The position numbers and the translations under genes are program-made. Under the pieces are notes generated by a model that searched no databases, was not told the origin of the DNA, and worked only from the letters and a program-made list of their open reading frames with translations. From the NCBI GenBank assembly GCA_959347315.1, contig OY365806.1, positions 55,209,116-55,273,115 on the forward strand: a DNA stretch of 64,000 nucleotides, given 5' to 3'. This DNA comes from Bimastos eiseni (lineage: Eukaryota > Annelida > Clitellata > Crassiclitellata > Lumbricidae). Shown in pieces: positions 43,907 through 55,690 of this stretch; the stretch's first letter is position 1; each line of letters begins with the position of its first letter.

Positions 43907-46900
43907 TTAACTTCGAACATCATCAGAAATAAGTCTTGTGCTTTCATCATGTTCTTGCTGCTGATTAGACCGATCGGAAAGAAGGCCTTTGTTTTCTTCA
44001 GATTCCTCCTGATTTGACTGAGACCACTTCTGTTGGCTTCCTGATCCAAAAATGATGTAGAATAAAGCACCAAAGGCATAGACCCCTAGTGCAATGTAAA
44101 ACACTTTCTGCCACTGAACACGAGTTGCCTGTATCATGTAAAAACAAATAAAAGATTATCCAGATAGGTTTCTTTTATGCTTTGTACTTTTATGCTTTGT
44201 ACACCAGACTGCGCCCATGCTCACATTCCTAACCGTTTTTCACCCTGACAAATTTGGTTTATGAAGGCTAGTAAACATAAACATATAGTAGGTTCAACCT
44301 GTGCATTGGTTTCGTAAGAATCTAGATCCAAAAATAATATTTGGAAATATTCATCAAAGGCAGATAGAGGGTGTCGATCCTCACGGCCCAGTCAACAACT
44401 ACGTAGTATTCAGGCAAGGAGATACAAATTGGCATTCATGTATTTCCATAAACCTGATAATTTGTAACAAAGAACTCTAAGGACTCATTAACAATGGAGC
44501 TGCATTGTTTCCCCAGTTGTTTTTAACATATTATGTTACCCTACTATGTAACAAATTTTACAGAGCAGAGAAATGTTGCTTCTTATGGTATTGGAGATTC
44601 TTACAGCTATACAATTGAAGTTTAATAAATCTGTGTATATGTCACATGCTACCACTTTTTGTCAGTATTGGTTTGTTTTGAATTTTGTCAGTTAATTGTT
44701 ACCAGTATGACATTTAATGGCATCCAGGATTCCAGGCCATGGCATACAACAAAAATCTCATGATCAGTCAATGCCATCATTAGATTAGCAGATGTCATGA
44801 TTCCATATAATACAACTACCTATTATAAAGTAATAGTGCAAGGCCACACAAAGGCCTTTCAGATTTCATTCCTTTATACCAAATCCATTATTTTGACAAG
44901 GCATGGAAATTGGTAAAACCACTCTGAAATGAAATCACTACTACTTTTCATGTAGCAGCTTAGTTAGTAGCTTAATAAAATATTAGGCCTACTCTTACTG
45001 GAATCATAGATCATAGGATTGTACATGTATTAAGTGCAGAATTCAGACAATTGATTTTCTTTGTAAGTAAAGAACTATAAAGCAGAACATTTTATTTGCG
45101 TCCCAACAATGACTCGCAATCGAAATGCCCTAGCGACATGAACATTCTTGCAAAACCTCCAAATACCAGTTCAAGCTCAAAATGACTATTTTCAGCACAC
45201 AATTTACTTTATAATCAGACATTTTTAGTTTTAATTGTACATTTTGCCAACATTCGACATAATAACAATCACCATCGCATCATCTGAAGGCTGTGCTAAT
45301 CTTAATATGCAAATGAGGCTCGTTAGATATAACGCCGACGGCTTCACTCGGAACGCTAGTCAAATGGAACACTTGTGATTGCAAACACTTTCAGAGGCAA
45401 AGACGCCCACCTGCCAAGTTAAAAATTCAATCTCAGGTGAAGCTTGGTTGTAGGGTTAGCAATAATGATAGTATTTAAAAAAAAATAAGATGCATACCTC
45501 ATGAAAAGTTAGTGCTCCGACAACCTGTGGTCCTACAAATCCTGGAATAGTAGCCAAGGTGTTCGTCAAACCCATCAGGGTTCCTAAAATATCACACATA
45601 CATTCCGTCAATCATATTTCAAGCAAAGCACTGGTATTTGCAATGCAACCCACATTGCATAGCTCTGTTACTTGATAAGGACAGCTCTCATTGTCAAGTA
45701 ACTAATGCCGTATTTTAAGAGTAACCAAAACACTGAAAACATTAAAATCATAAAAGCCATTCAACAACATAAAAGTTGAAATTCTATCTTGAAGCCAAAT
45801 TACAAGCTATAGTTTGAGGACAGACAGTTAGGGAAGGTGGGATTAGATGTGATATTGTAAAATGTAAATGGCATTACAAATGCTATATGTTTATTTCCTT
45901 AATTTAATACGACGGTTCTCGTCTCTCTCTTCCCCTCTCTGCAGAAATATCGTCAAACTATTACCCAGCTGCTTGGAAAAGTTCTGAAGGTGTTGACACA
46001 AAGAGATAAATAGAAGAATAGTTACCTAAGAAAACATTGCTAAAAGCGAAGCGGATAATATAAGAGAACACGAAACAAATGCTGATGATACTAACCAGCA
46101 TAAGTCGGTGCTAGGTCCAAATGGTTAACACCATATCCTGACATTGCCAATCCAGATAACCCAACAGCTCCAATGACAAGGCCAACAGTGGCAGTTCGAT
46201 TACAACCCGTTAAGCCAGCCGAAACAAGAAATATGCCAGGCAACAGGAGACCTGAGCAGCAACACAGATGCAAACAAGCATGGCTTTAATATTAACATGT
46301 TGCATGCACATGTATTTTGTAAGTACTATACCACATGAAAATTTCAACTGTTCTGCCAAAAAAATGCTTATTAAACATTTGCAAATTACTTTTTAAACCC
46401 TTTTAGACCCGTCAAGTAGCCAAGTTTGATTGTCTCAAAGAAATTATCAACTATTCTTTTAAATTCTTGACTGGGATAATCCATGGTTATATTCTACAAT
46501 CAGATCTAATTAAGTGTTAACTGAAGGGACAGAAATGGAGCCTGTGGTTTTAAACTTGTGCAGTGTGTGGATGACAGTGAATTATGGGTGAATTATGGAC
46601 CAGTGAAGAATGAAGATGAAGATGAATGAAGATCTTAAGTAAAAATATGACATATACTGCATAAGAGATTATTGTTATGTTAGATCATTATTTCACCTGC
46701 ACTACAGTATTTTAGACAATGATCCATTTAGAGGATCTCTTGGCTTTTAGTTTTTTGCCAGATACATGAATATTTGATGCAAAAGTCATAAGGTAAATGG
46801 GATCTTTAGGACTAGTTGAATGTCTAGTGACAAACCAGTAACGTTGAAGAGCTTTCTCGTTGTCTGGGTTGTTAGGTAATGTCTCTTTCTCAAGAGATCA

Positions 46901-49900
46901 GCGATCACTCCACCTGAAGTCATCACAATCCAGTTGACCAAGTATGGCAGACCAGATAAGACACCATTCTGTAATACAAAGAACACTTCTGAATGAGTCA
47001 AACTGCAACTGAAATCGACTTTTATTAACGTAAGACAAATGCTCACAATCATAGATTTGACAGAACTTTGTTAGTTCTCAGTTGGACATCTCAACATCAG
47101 TCAATCAATTAAATGAGTTGAACTGCAACTGAAATCGACTTTTATTAATGTACTTGCATTTTGTGCTGTGTTAGTTCTCAACATCAATCGAGTAATGAAA
47201 TAAAGCAAGTCAGATGTAATGCAAGACATTACATTGTTGGCAATTGGTAACTTTAATCAAATTTTAATTATTCAAATTTATGCCATTTTAAATTGTTGGT
47301 GAATGTTAATAAGATGGTGATATATAGCATATTCTTCCCACAATTCATATCAGACTAGTTAATAAAGCATTTTTAATGAAATAATATGCATAGTGTTGAT
47401 GGGCGTCTTGCATGGCTGCCAACAGTTAAATTCAACTTCTGTAATAACGTGTCATCATCCGCTTATACTACACTTGTAATCATATAGCTAAGTCAGTCAA
47501 CTAACGGAATTAAATGAGTGAAGCATAACACAAAATATATTCTGCATGGTCAGCACTTAAATCATACTGACGGCAGCTTTAAACCAGAGGTGGGAAAACT
47601 AAGGCCCACAAAACTTTTTATCCAGCCCAAACAATTCATCAATTTTATTTTAAAGATCAAATAATTGATATCGTAAAAACTTTTCCTCGTTTTACACTGT
47701 TTTCTAACTCACCATTCAGGTTGCATCGCTCGTAAATGGACAAAAAGGTTGCCCCTCCCTCCTTGATTTAAACTTTCATAACTTTATTAAATGTTGGCAC
47801 ATGCTGCTCATATTTGTCTGGTCTATTTATCATGATGTTATCACACGATTTTCCAGATTTCAATTGATTTGTTGCATCAATTAAAAAATTTGGTCATGTC
47901 TTGATTTAAGTGCTGGAAGTTATCCACTGGCTCCCTATCTGCCAGTGCATTGAAGTAGGGAAGTGCTACCCTGACCCGTGTGTGCTTTGTTGTCTTACCT
48001 TGGGTAGCTATCCAAGGCAGCCGTCCCCTTTGCTATGCAGAGAAGAGGTTCTTTTAGTCCCCTTTGCAACTAAGCAGAACCAAGTCTTTTCCGTGGCAGA
48101 ACCCGTTGTCTGATATGAGCTCCCTTTGGAATTGTACTTGCACCATGGAACTTTTTAAAATGTACTTTACTAAACTCAAAACTGTACTTTTGGGGCATAC
48201 TGGAGCCAGAAGTATCTCTGAGTAATTCCCCTGAAGGAGTGCTATATAAATTCATGAATGAATTAATAAAAACTGATTTCCAGGATAAATTGTGTCCCAC
48301 CAATATTTATATTTTCTAAGAATTTAAAATTTTGGTGACACAATATCTGGAACCATTTGGAATATTAAATAAAATGATAAATCATTGCAAACATGATTGA
48401 ATATACTGTTTCACTTTATCAAAATCTGCAACATCAAAAGTAAGACTCAATTTATCAGAGACAGTCATATGTGTTGTTTACTATAGCAGGCAAAAGATAA
48501 ATTTAGCATCAGTTAGCGTCTTGCCTGTGCAATGTTGAACTTAAGAACATCCCTCATATACATAGGAAGACATGTTAAGAGTGTATAGTAGCCCCAGTTG
48601 TTGGCAAAATGAGCAGCTGCACATGCCCAGACAGGAAGTGACAGCAGAATATGTCTCCACGGTGTAGACAGATTCTGGAAATAGAAAAAAAAACAGTTTT
48701 AATATATAAGTTTTAATATATAACGACTAATAAATGTAATTTTTCACACAATATAGAACAATAGTTCTAGAAATTTCTCTTTCAGCTTGCTTATCCTGTT
48801 TAGGCTGCCTTTCTGTTTCCTGTGAGATTAACCCAATTATGAGGAACTGCAGATTGCAGATCAGTCTAGTCATGGCACAGTAAGAGTTCTTAGAACAGAT
48901 TAGTCATCTCAGCCTTCCATTCCCCTTTCCAACTTATAACACGAGCACCAACGTAGGTTAAGAAGGTTAAACAAGTTGCCCAGTTGTTACAGACTGCATT
49001 TGCCCAGCACATCTTCATTCAAATCCAGAGATCACTCCTCTTTTATATATACTTTACATTTATCCACAACATGAAGAGGTGTAAATAAGTTTAAACAAAT
49101 TAGCCAATGCCAGGCATAAACACTACTCAACATGCTCTTTCAATTTGTTGGTGGTTGCCATACTAAGAATATTTCAAGAATAAACAAAAATTGCATTTAT
49201 TCTGAATATTTCTGTCAGTTAGGCTAAAAAAAATCAAAGGATTCACACCTGCACCAACCACTAAAAGCATTGCTTGACTTGAACTTTTACAGTACTCAAA
49301 AAGCCATCAAAGTAATGCACTAACGTAACGAATAAAAGTAATGCAAAATAACTAAGTTCAAACATGTACACCTTACAGATTTTTTTTTGCTATTTAAAAA
49401 GTGATTATTTATATAAATAGTTACAAAAACTTGGATTTTGTTACAGTAACATGTTACACAATACCATCCATCTCGCTTTTACATTTCCTCCTATGTCTAT
49501 CATTTAAGAGCAAATGGTAATAGTAATCAAGAAAACAGTTAAACATAAAGTCCCATTACATGCACTTTCTGTTCTCCAATCAGGGATTCAATGTATTCCC
49601 TTTCATCAGATGAGATTCTGGGATGTTTAGCAGGTGAATCATAGCAAAGGAACATCCAGAAGACAAACCAAACACAACCAATAGACCCTAAAAGCAACAC
49701 CAAAAATCACACTTACCTCCATTTTAAAAACACATAACAAAACATGAAAATTGAACCTGTTGCATGATTAGTCCTATTTCATTCAAACTACATCAAGAAC
49801 ACTAACAAAAAACTCTTCAATTGTTTAATATTTTACCCGTAATTCTGTTGAAGAAATGCATAAAAACACTTCAAGGGGTCCAGAAATACACCCACAAGGT

Positions 49901-52900
49901 AGATTTTTAGGGCCCTATATCAAACAATGTGACATGTTTAGGTTAATGTCTGGGCTACAAGCATAAAAACAGCATTGGAAATTCAAGTTGCATTTGAGAA
50001 AAATATATGTAATAAAATTTTCATTTTAGCAAAAAGTTAAAGCAGTTGAAATAGAAAATAATGAAAATAACATTAAAATGAATTTACTTTAAAAAATTTA
50101 ATTAGATAATAGCTGCCCAAGAACATAAGAACATAAATAATCATTAAGTTCCATAAACTTCAGTTCCAGCTTGAAAAATAATTTGTCATAATTTTTATTA
50201 TTTACAAACTGCTGCTAGTGAAATAAGACTATAAAAAAGCAATTTGAATAGGTCCTTACCAAAGACATAGAAGACTGAAGGCCATCCTCCCGCAAAGCCA
50301 TACTGACAAAGGACACCAGACAGAGGCATTCCAATCACTGTACCAAGCTGGGCTCCTGAACCAACCAATACACTACTCAACTGATGCTCATAGACATTCA
50401 ATTCTATTCATATGGACATTTGCATAAGTATGGACTCATTAATGTGCTCCTGGATAACGCACTGTTCTGTTTAAGGCGAAATGGGTGCTGTATACCAAAG
50501 CTATTAACTTAACATGCCACACTGATTAGCACACTTGATAAACAGTCGGACGCATGAATTGCTGGTGGGATGAAGGGATAGACGGTCGGATGGATGGACT
50601 GATGGTCAGATGGAGGGATAGATGGTCGGATGGATGGACTGACATTTGGATCAATGAGCTAATGCTCATATGTACAGTCAAACAGACGGGCTAATTTTTG
50701 GGCCAACAGTTGAATGGTTGGTCTGATGGTTGGACGGATGGCTGGATGAATGGTCAGAAGGACGGACTGACAGAATAAAGATTGTCATTTCTTCTGAAAC
50801 AATCAAATTTAATTGAAGTGAGCATTATAGTAAACCGATATTTGTGAAAATCTTGCATAACAGGAACCGCGATCATACGTATATACAGGGCTTCCATTCT
50901 ACTCAGGTTCACATCATCAGCATTGAGTTGGTGAAGGAGACCACACGAGATCAACAACGGACCAATACCTGTCATGTAGGTAATATAAAGTAGTGGTCCA
51001 AGTACTGAGCCCTAAGGAACACCAAGAAGGCCGGGAACCCAGCCAGACCTAAAGAGTCAGAGGCAATGAAGGTCACTGAAAGTCAAATAGTTTCACATTT
51101 TCTGCCTTGATGAATTTTTGAATCATTGTTTGGTCAGTGTTTTACCGATTGTTCATTGTACAAATGCAAAGAGATATAGATCTGCTAATTGATTGATTGA
51201 ATTCCTGCACTAATTGCAATTAAATGTACCCGCATAGATGAATGTGACCATTTGACTTCTCTCATACGGTGGCGCCCACTTAGCCAACATGGCATGCATC
51301 GAGGGAAACGTAACACCCTAAGAAATTGTAAAAAACATTTATGTCAAATCACTTTGCTCTGTCACACACTGATCAGTCTGGAAAACTAAAACTTAAAGAG
51401 TGCCTCTCATCTATGTATGCATGGTTCTGTTTCAATGGTTTGACCATAAACCCACACAAGTCTGAAACAATTATGTTCTGTTCATGAAAACGCCTGCAAC
51501 CTTTCCTTTTTCCTTCTATGATCAACCTTACAGGGACAGCTGTACCGATTTCAGATACTGTCAAAACACTTGTGGTAACCCTTGACAGTAAGTTCACAGT
51601 AAGTTTCAGCCACACAAAACCAATTTTTAAGACGCTTTTTGTATCACATCAATGAAATACGTCACATCAGATCGGATCTCACTAAAAAAATATGTCGTAA
51701 AACATCCTCTTGCCTTGCTTATGCAAATTCGCTTTTTGTCTGTCTCTCAGACCTTGAACTTTTAAACGGCTGTAACATCCACAACACTATAGCTCGCACA
51801 GTGCAGCATGTCCCACTGTGAACATGCTCCTCAGTCAAGCTCCACCATCTTTTTGAATTCAGAATAAAATTAAAAATGACTGGTTTGACCTACACAGCCA
51901 TCAGCACTGGCATATCTATATATAATATATCTATGTATATCTATATATAATATATCTATGTATATCTATATATAATATATCTATGTATATCTATATATAA
52001 TATATCTATGTATATCTATATATAATATATCTACGTATATCTATATATAATATATATTTGTATATCTATATATATAATATATCTATGTATATCTATATAT
52101 AATATATCTATGTATATCTATATATAATATATCTATGTATATCTATATATAATATATCTATGTATATCTATATATAATATATCTATGTATATTTATATAT
52201 AATATATCTATGTATACCTATATATAATATATATTTGTATATCTATATATATAATATATCTATGTATATCTATATATAATATATTTATGTATATCTATAT
52301 ATAATATATCTATGTATATCTATATATAATATATCTATGTATATCTATATATAATATATCTATGTATATCTATATATAATATATCTATGTATATCTATAT
52401 ATAATATATCTATGTATATCTATATATAATATATCTATGTATATCTATATATTCACGCTCTACTAAATCTGTACATCTCTTCTCATTGCCTGCAATCTTC
52501 AAGTACAAGTCCTTTAAGAAGCTTCTGCTCCTAAGGAATGGAATCAACTGCCACTTTCTGTAAGAAGCTCAAACTCATTTCCTTCCTTCCTTCAAAAAGT
52601 GACTCAAAACTCAATATTTTCATTGACTTTCAAGGATTTGGAAATCTAAGTGCATCTTCTCCTGGCAGCTGACTATCCGCACCTCAGATTATCATTTTGG
52701 TGCTCCAAATTTAATAAATAATAATAATATAAACAATTATCATCACAAATCACCATCCTCAACTTTACTAATCACTTAGTGTATCTGTAACACAAATACA
52801 CTAATTAGAATGCTTAAAGCACAATGCTTTAACCCTTTAACGACCAGCATTATTGATTATGCCATACGTTCAACTGTGTGCTGGTCATTAAAAGGTTAAA

Positions 52901-55467
52901 TTCACAGCAAGAAAACCCGATAACTACGAACCTCTCCAATTCCTTCAAGAACTCGAACAGCAATGAGAGCCTCAACTCTCCATCTGGCTGCAAAAGGTGT
53001 TATCAAGGTCAAGATTGAAGTGGTGAGAATGCCACATCCCAGAAGGAGTTTTCCTCCAAACCGCTCAGCCAGCCAACCTCCAGGTATTTGTGTGAAGATG
53101 TATCCGTAGAAGAATGCGGCCAGTATGAGGCCTTGCATGTTCGAATCCCAATTGAACTCTCCATGCTAACAACATAACCAATTAATTATAATGTAGTAAC
53201 CTGTTTATGCATGTATCTGAATATAACCATAACCAAGTGTTTTCATTGAACCCACCAGAACAACAATTAATCACAATACTTATACTACAAGATAAACTCG
53301 AACGAGTTGGAAGGGAACAACAGAGGCAAGGAAAAAACCTAAAGGGAACATTGGTCCCGCTAGCAGGGCTACCCTTTCTAGATATTCAGAGCAGCAGGTT
53401 ATATCCATAGATTACTTGAAACAAAATATCTTAACTAGTTAACTAAACCATTATAATAACAAACAGTAAATGTGCACACGAGTTACACAGGTGTATTTGA
53501 TAGCAGGTAATCTTTCAATTTACCTTTAAAGAGGTGGCAACTGTTAGCACCCTGTTTTTCAACAGCACTTGGGCCAGCAAATTTCATGGCAAATTTTCTT
53601 GCATTGGTCCGACCATAAACAGGTCTATATGCATCATGGCAATAACTTTGCTACCATTTAGTACCTCTCAGACCAAGTGATGATATGGTATGAGACTTGC
53701 TGCTGGAGAGGGAGCAGGTGGAGCACATCCAGCAAATGCAAATAGTCGGACGGTCAAATTTATAAATGTGTCCTGACAACTAAAACAAAATTTATGGTGA
53801 CTAAAACTAAAACGAAATGAAAATAGATGCAACTAAAACTAAAACGATATTTAGCCGGAATAAAACAAATATTTCTGCTTGAAAATGTTACTAACTTATG
53901 CGCATATTCGTTGTTTGCATGATTTGTACATAATTCTGCAAATGATGTGACATTATACCATAAAGTACCACCTCTTCTAAGACATACAAGGAGAATGAGA
54001 TGTGTCTACTTCCGGCTACCGTTTAACGCAAATTCAAATCCTATATTTTTTTAGCAAAAATGTATGGTAGCCTATTAAGTGCAAAAAGTTCACTTAATTA
54101 ATTAAGAGATGTTGAAATGTTCATTTCTCTCGTGTAAGGAATATCACTGGTAGACCATAATAATTATGGTCTACCATTGACGTTCGATAAGAATTAAATT
54201 TGAATTAAAGAATTATTGCTATAGCTTAAATTGAAATTAAATTGCTACAGCTGTAACTAGCATAATTAAGCTAAACAATAATTTGCTTACTTAAGCTAAA
54301 ATCAGTAAACCTAAAACTAAAACTTTATTTGACAAAACTAAAACTAACTAAAACTATAATTGAGACATAGAAACTACAACGAAAACTAAAACTATAATTG
54401 AGAAACAATCGTAACTAAAACTAAAATTAAAACATTATTAAAACAACAATACTCACAAAGACAAATGATAGTTAAAATTTAAGTAGCATTTCAACATAAA
54501 TTTGCAATGTATTCATTGAATATACTCAACATAATGAATAGACTAGATTAGACTTACTCAGTCGAGAATACCATAGTAACTATGAAGCGAAGAAGATAAA
54601 GTGAACATTTCAAATCTGTTTTTCTGAATTTAACAGAGCCATTTTTAAACAGACCTAAAGCATGGCAATCCACTGGACAAGGTGTCGCGACCAACTTTTG
54701 GGTCACGACCCATAGTTTGAGAAACACTGGCAAACACGGTGAATGAGGAGCAAATGAGGAGCAAAGGAAAGCTATTAGTCCAACGTTACTCCAAGGAACA
54801 GCAATAATGGCGTCCATGAATGGCTGTTGAATGTTGATGTTGGCTGAAAACATGCAAATTGTTACCTTAAGATCTTCACCTGATGAAGAATTGTCAGCAG
54901 CAACAGGACAGTAGTCGTCTGTGTGCCTGCCACTGCTGTCATTGGAATCCATCCCGTCTTCTGTCCCATTTACCATTTCAACCAGAGCAACACTTAGGTT
55001 GACACGCAGGCAATAGACGTTGATGAAGCCAAGGAAACTCATAAACGTCAAAATTGAACGACAGGAAGGAAATGCTGCAAATACAAGCGGAAACATGTTT
55101 ATGACTAATAAAATATGAGACTTGATCAAAGATAATCAGGGCATCAGCATAAATCTACTTCCTACTCAACTAGACCACAGTATTGCAGCATCAGCCATCT
55201 AATTTATAAGTTTAGTTGAATTAGTTCCATTCCTATTTTACACAGACTGGCAGAAGGATGTAAAAGTTACAAGTAGTTAATTGTTTACTTTTAGTCCATG
55301 TATTAAATTTACTGATCTGAGACACAATTTTATGCTGAAAAAAGCACATGATGAGTCAAGAAAGGGATGACATTATTAGGAAATCAGTAACCTGAAGAGA
55401 ATGTGGGTCTTCTAGTACCTTGGCCCATCATCGTCGTCGTTGTCATCGTCATCATCATCAACAGCAT
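43907..55467 (-). CDS. SLC17 family (sialin-like) anion transporter, 11 exons
   Basis: Minus-strand exons: 55419-55467 (tentative), 54866-55074, 52932-53165, 51230-51317, 50260-50355, 49560-49687, 48525-48674, 46836-46968, 46096-46251, 45498-45583, 43907-44128. Phases agree; exons 2-11 give about 500 residues (human sialin is 495). MFS features: [16 protein letters not shown] in TM1 with NGT/NDS/NSS glycosylation sites in the next loop, [87 protein letters not shown] and [17 protein letters not shown]17 members move sialic acid, acidic amino acids, nucleotides or phosphate at lysosomal, vesicular or plasma membranes; the substrate here is not proven. The tail has acidic dileucine motifs (ENKGLL, ESTRLI). 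Exon 7 ends CAG|GCAAGA, a GC-AG donor. Exon 1 is low complexity (Met/Thr) and uncertain; ATG inside the exon 2 acceptor region is an alternative. Confidence 0.93.
44129..45497. other. SLC17 intron 10
   Basis: Last intron of the minus-strand gene (donor GTATGC, acceptor ATACAG). Nothing recognised inside. Confidence 0.7.
46252..46835. other. SLC17 intron 8
   Basis: Intron between exons 8 and 9. No features recognised. Confidence 0.7.
46985..47155. repeat. Imperfect tandem duplication in SLC17 intron 7
   Basis: ACTGCAACTGAAATCGACTT with TTATTAA follows ATGAGT at about 46991 and again at about 47113, giving a period of about 121 bp. Confidence 0.75.
47585..47640 (+). mobile_element. hAT-like terminal fragment
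   Basis: CAGAGGTGGGAAAACTAAGG followed by CCCACAAAAC resembles hAT ends of the type CAGGGGTGGGCAAACT..GGCCC. The partner end was not located. Confidence 0.45.
47905..48275 (+). mobile_element. LINE reverse-transcriptase C-terminal fragment in SLC17 intron 7
   Basis: The plus strand reads [14 protein letters not shown] (compare the widespread LxxLHWLPIxxRI of CR1/L2-type LINEs), then [15 protein letters not shown] and a broken tail ending with (ATGA/ATTAA) repeats. Many stops and frameshifts: a relic on the strand opposite the host gene. Confidence 0.65.
48675..49559. other. SLC17 intron 6
   Basis: Nothing recognised beyond splice sites (donor GTAATG, acceptor TTTCCAG). Confidence 0.65.
49688..50259. 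other. SLC17 intron 5
   Basis: AT-rich, nothing recognised beyond splice sites (GTAAGG, TTTTAG). Confidence 0.65.
50520..50770. repeat. GGATGGACTGATGGTC-type tetranucleotide-derived repeat
   Basis: Degenerate repetition of GGATGGATGGACTGATGGTC in SLC17 intron 4. Confidence 0.8.
51370..52720 (+). mobile_element. CR1/L2-like LINE fragment split by a 25-bp satellite array
   Basis: 51370-51895 reads, with frameshifts, [19 protein letters not shown], then [17 protein letters not shown] and [14 protein letters not shown], the C-terminal part of a CR1/L2-type reverse transcriptase. 52455-52700 continues with [11 protein letters not shown] and [17 protein letters not shown] and ends in an AATAATAAT tail. 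The tandem array 51899-52455 lies between the two parts of the same reading. Located in SLC17 intron 3, antisense to the gene. Confidence 0.75.
51899..52455. repeat. 25-bp AT-rich tandem array, about 22 copies
   Basis: The unit contains CTATGTATATCTATATATAA followed by TATAT, with a few variant units. It lies inside LINE-derived sequence. Confidence 0.95.
52832..52900. repeat. Short palindromic MITE-like element
   Basis: AACCCTTTAACGACCAGCA pairs with TGCTGGTCATTAAAAGGTT in imperfect inverted orientation around an AT-rich centre. It lies close to SLC17 exon 3. Confidence 0.65.
53785..54450. repeat. CTAAAACTAAAAC-rich element
   Basis: ACTAAAACTAAAACGA words cluster at 53785-53860 and 54290-54440 with unrelated DNA between. 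Sub-terminal arrays of this kind are typical of some hAT MITEs, but termini and target duplication were not established. Confidence 0.45.
54690..54729 (-). mobile_element. hAT/Charlie-like terminal fragment
   Basis: The minus strand reads CAGTGTTTCTCAAACTATGG then GTCGTGACCC, the classic form of hAT-Charlie ends. The rest of the element was not delimited. Confidence 0.55.
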
Positions 55468-55468
55468 G

Positions 55469-55690
55469 CCCTCCGGAGGAGAGTAGCCGTTTCCTCGGTT
55501 CGCTGCCAACTGATCTTCTCTTGTGTTCTCGCCCAGCCTGCATTGAGACCGAGGTTCATTGACCCGCGGAACAAGCGACGGTGTAGCCCCGGAGGAGCGT
55601 AGTCGTTTCCACTGCTCGCGGTCAACCGATTCTCTTCTGAGTCCTTGCCCGAATTTCCCAGATAAACGCAAGGTAGTCAGTGACCCCCCC
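55469..55690. repeat. Imperfect tandem duplication in CpG-rich 5' flank of SLC17
   Basis: CGGAGGAG-GTAG-CGTTTCC...CAACTGATCTTCTCTTG...TTGACC at 55469-55563 recurs, diverged, at 55586-55684 (CGGAGGAGCGTAGTCGTTTC...GTGACC). It adjoins the (ATC/GTC)n stretch that encodes the tentative exon 1, which makes that exon doubtful. Confidence 0.6.

Larger units (their letters stand above)
53166..54865. other. SLC17 intron 2
   Basis: Carries a (CTAAAA)-rich element at 53785-54450 and a hAT-like end at 54690-54729. No other gene is seen. Confidence 0.65.
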
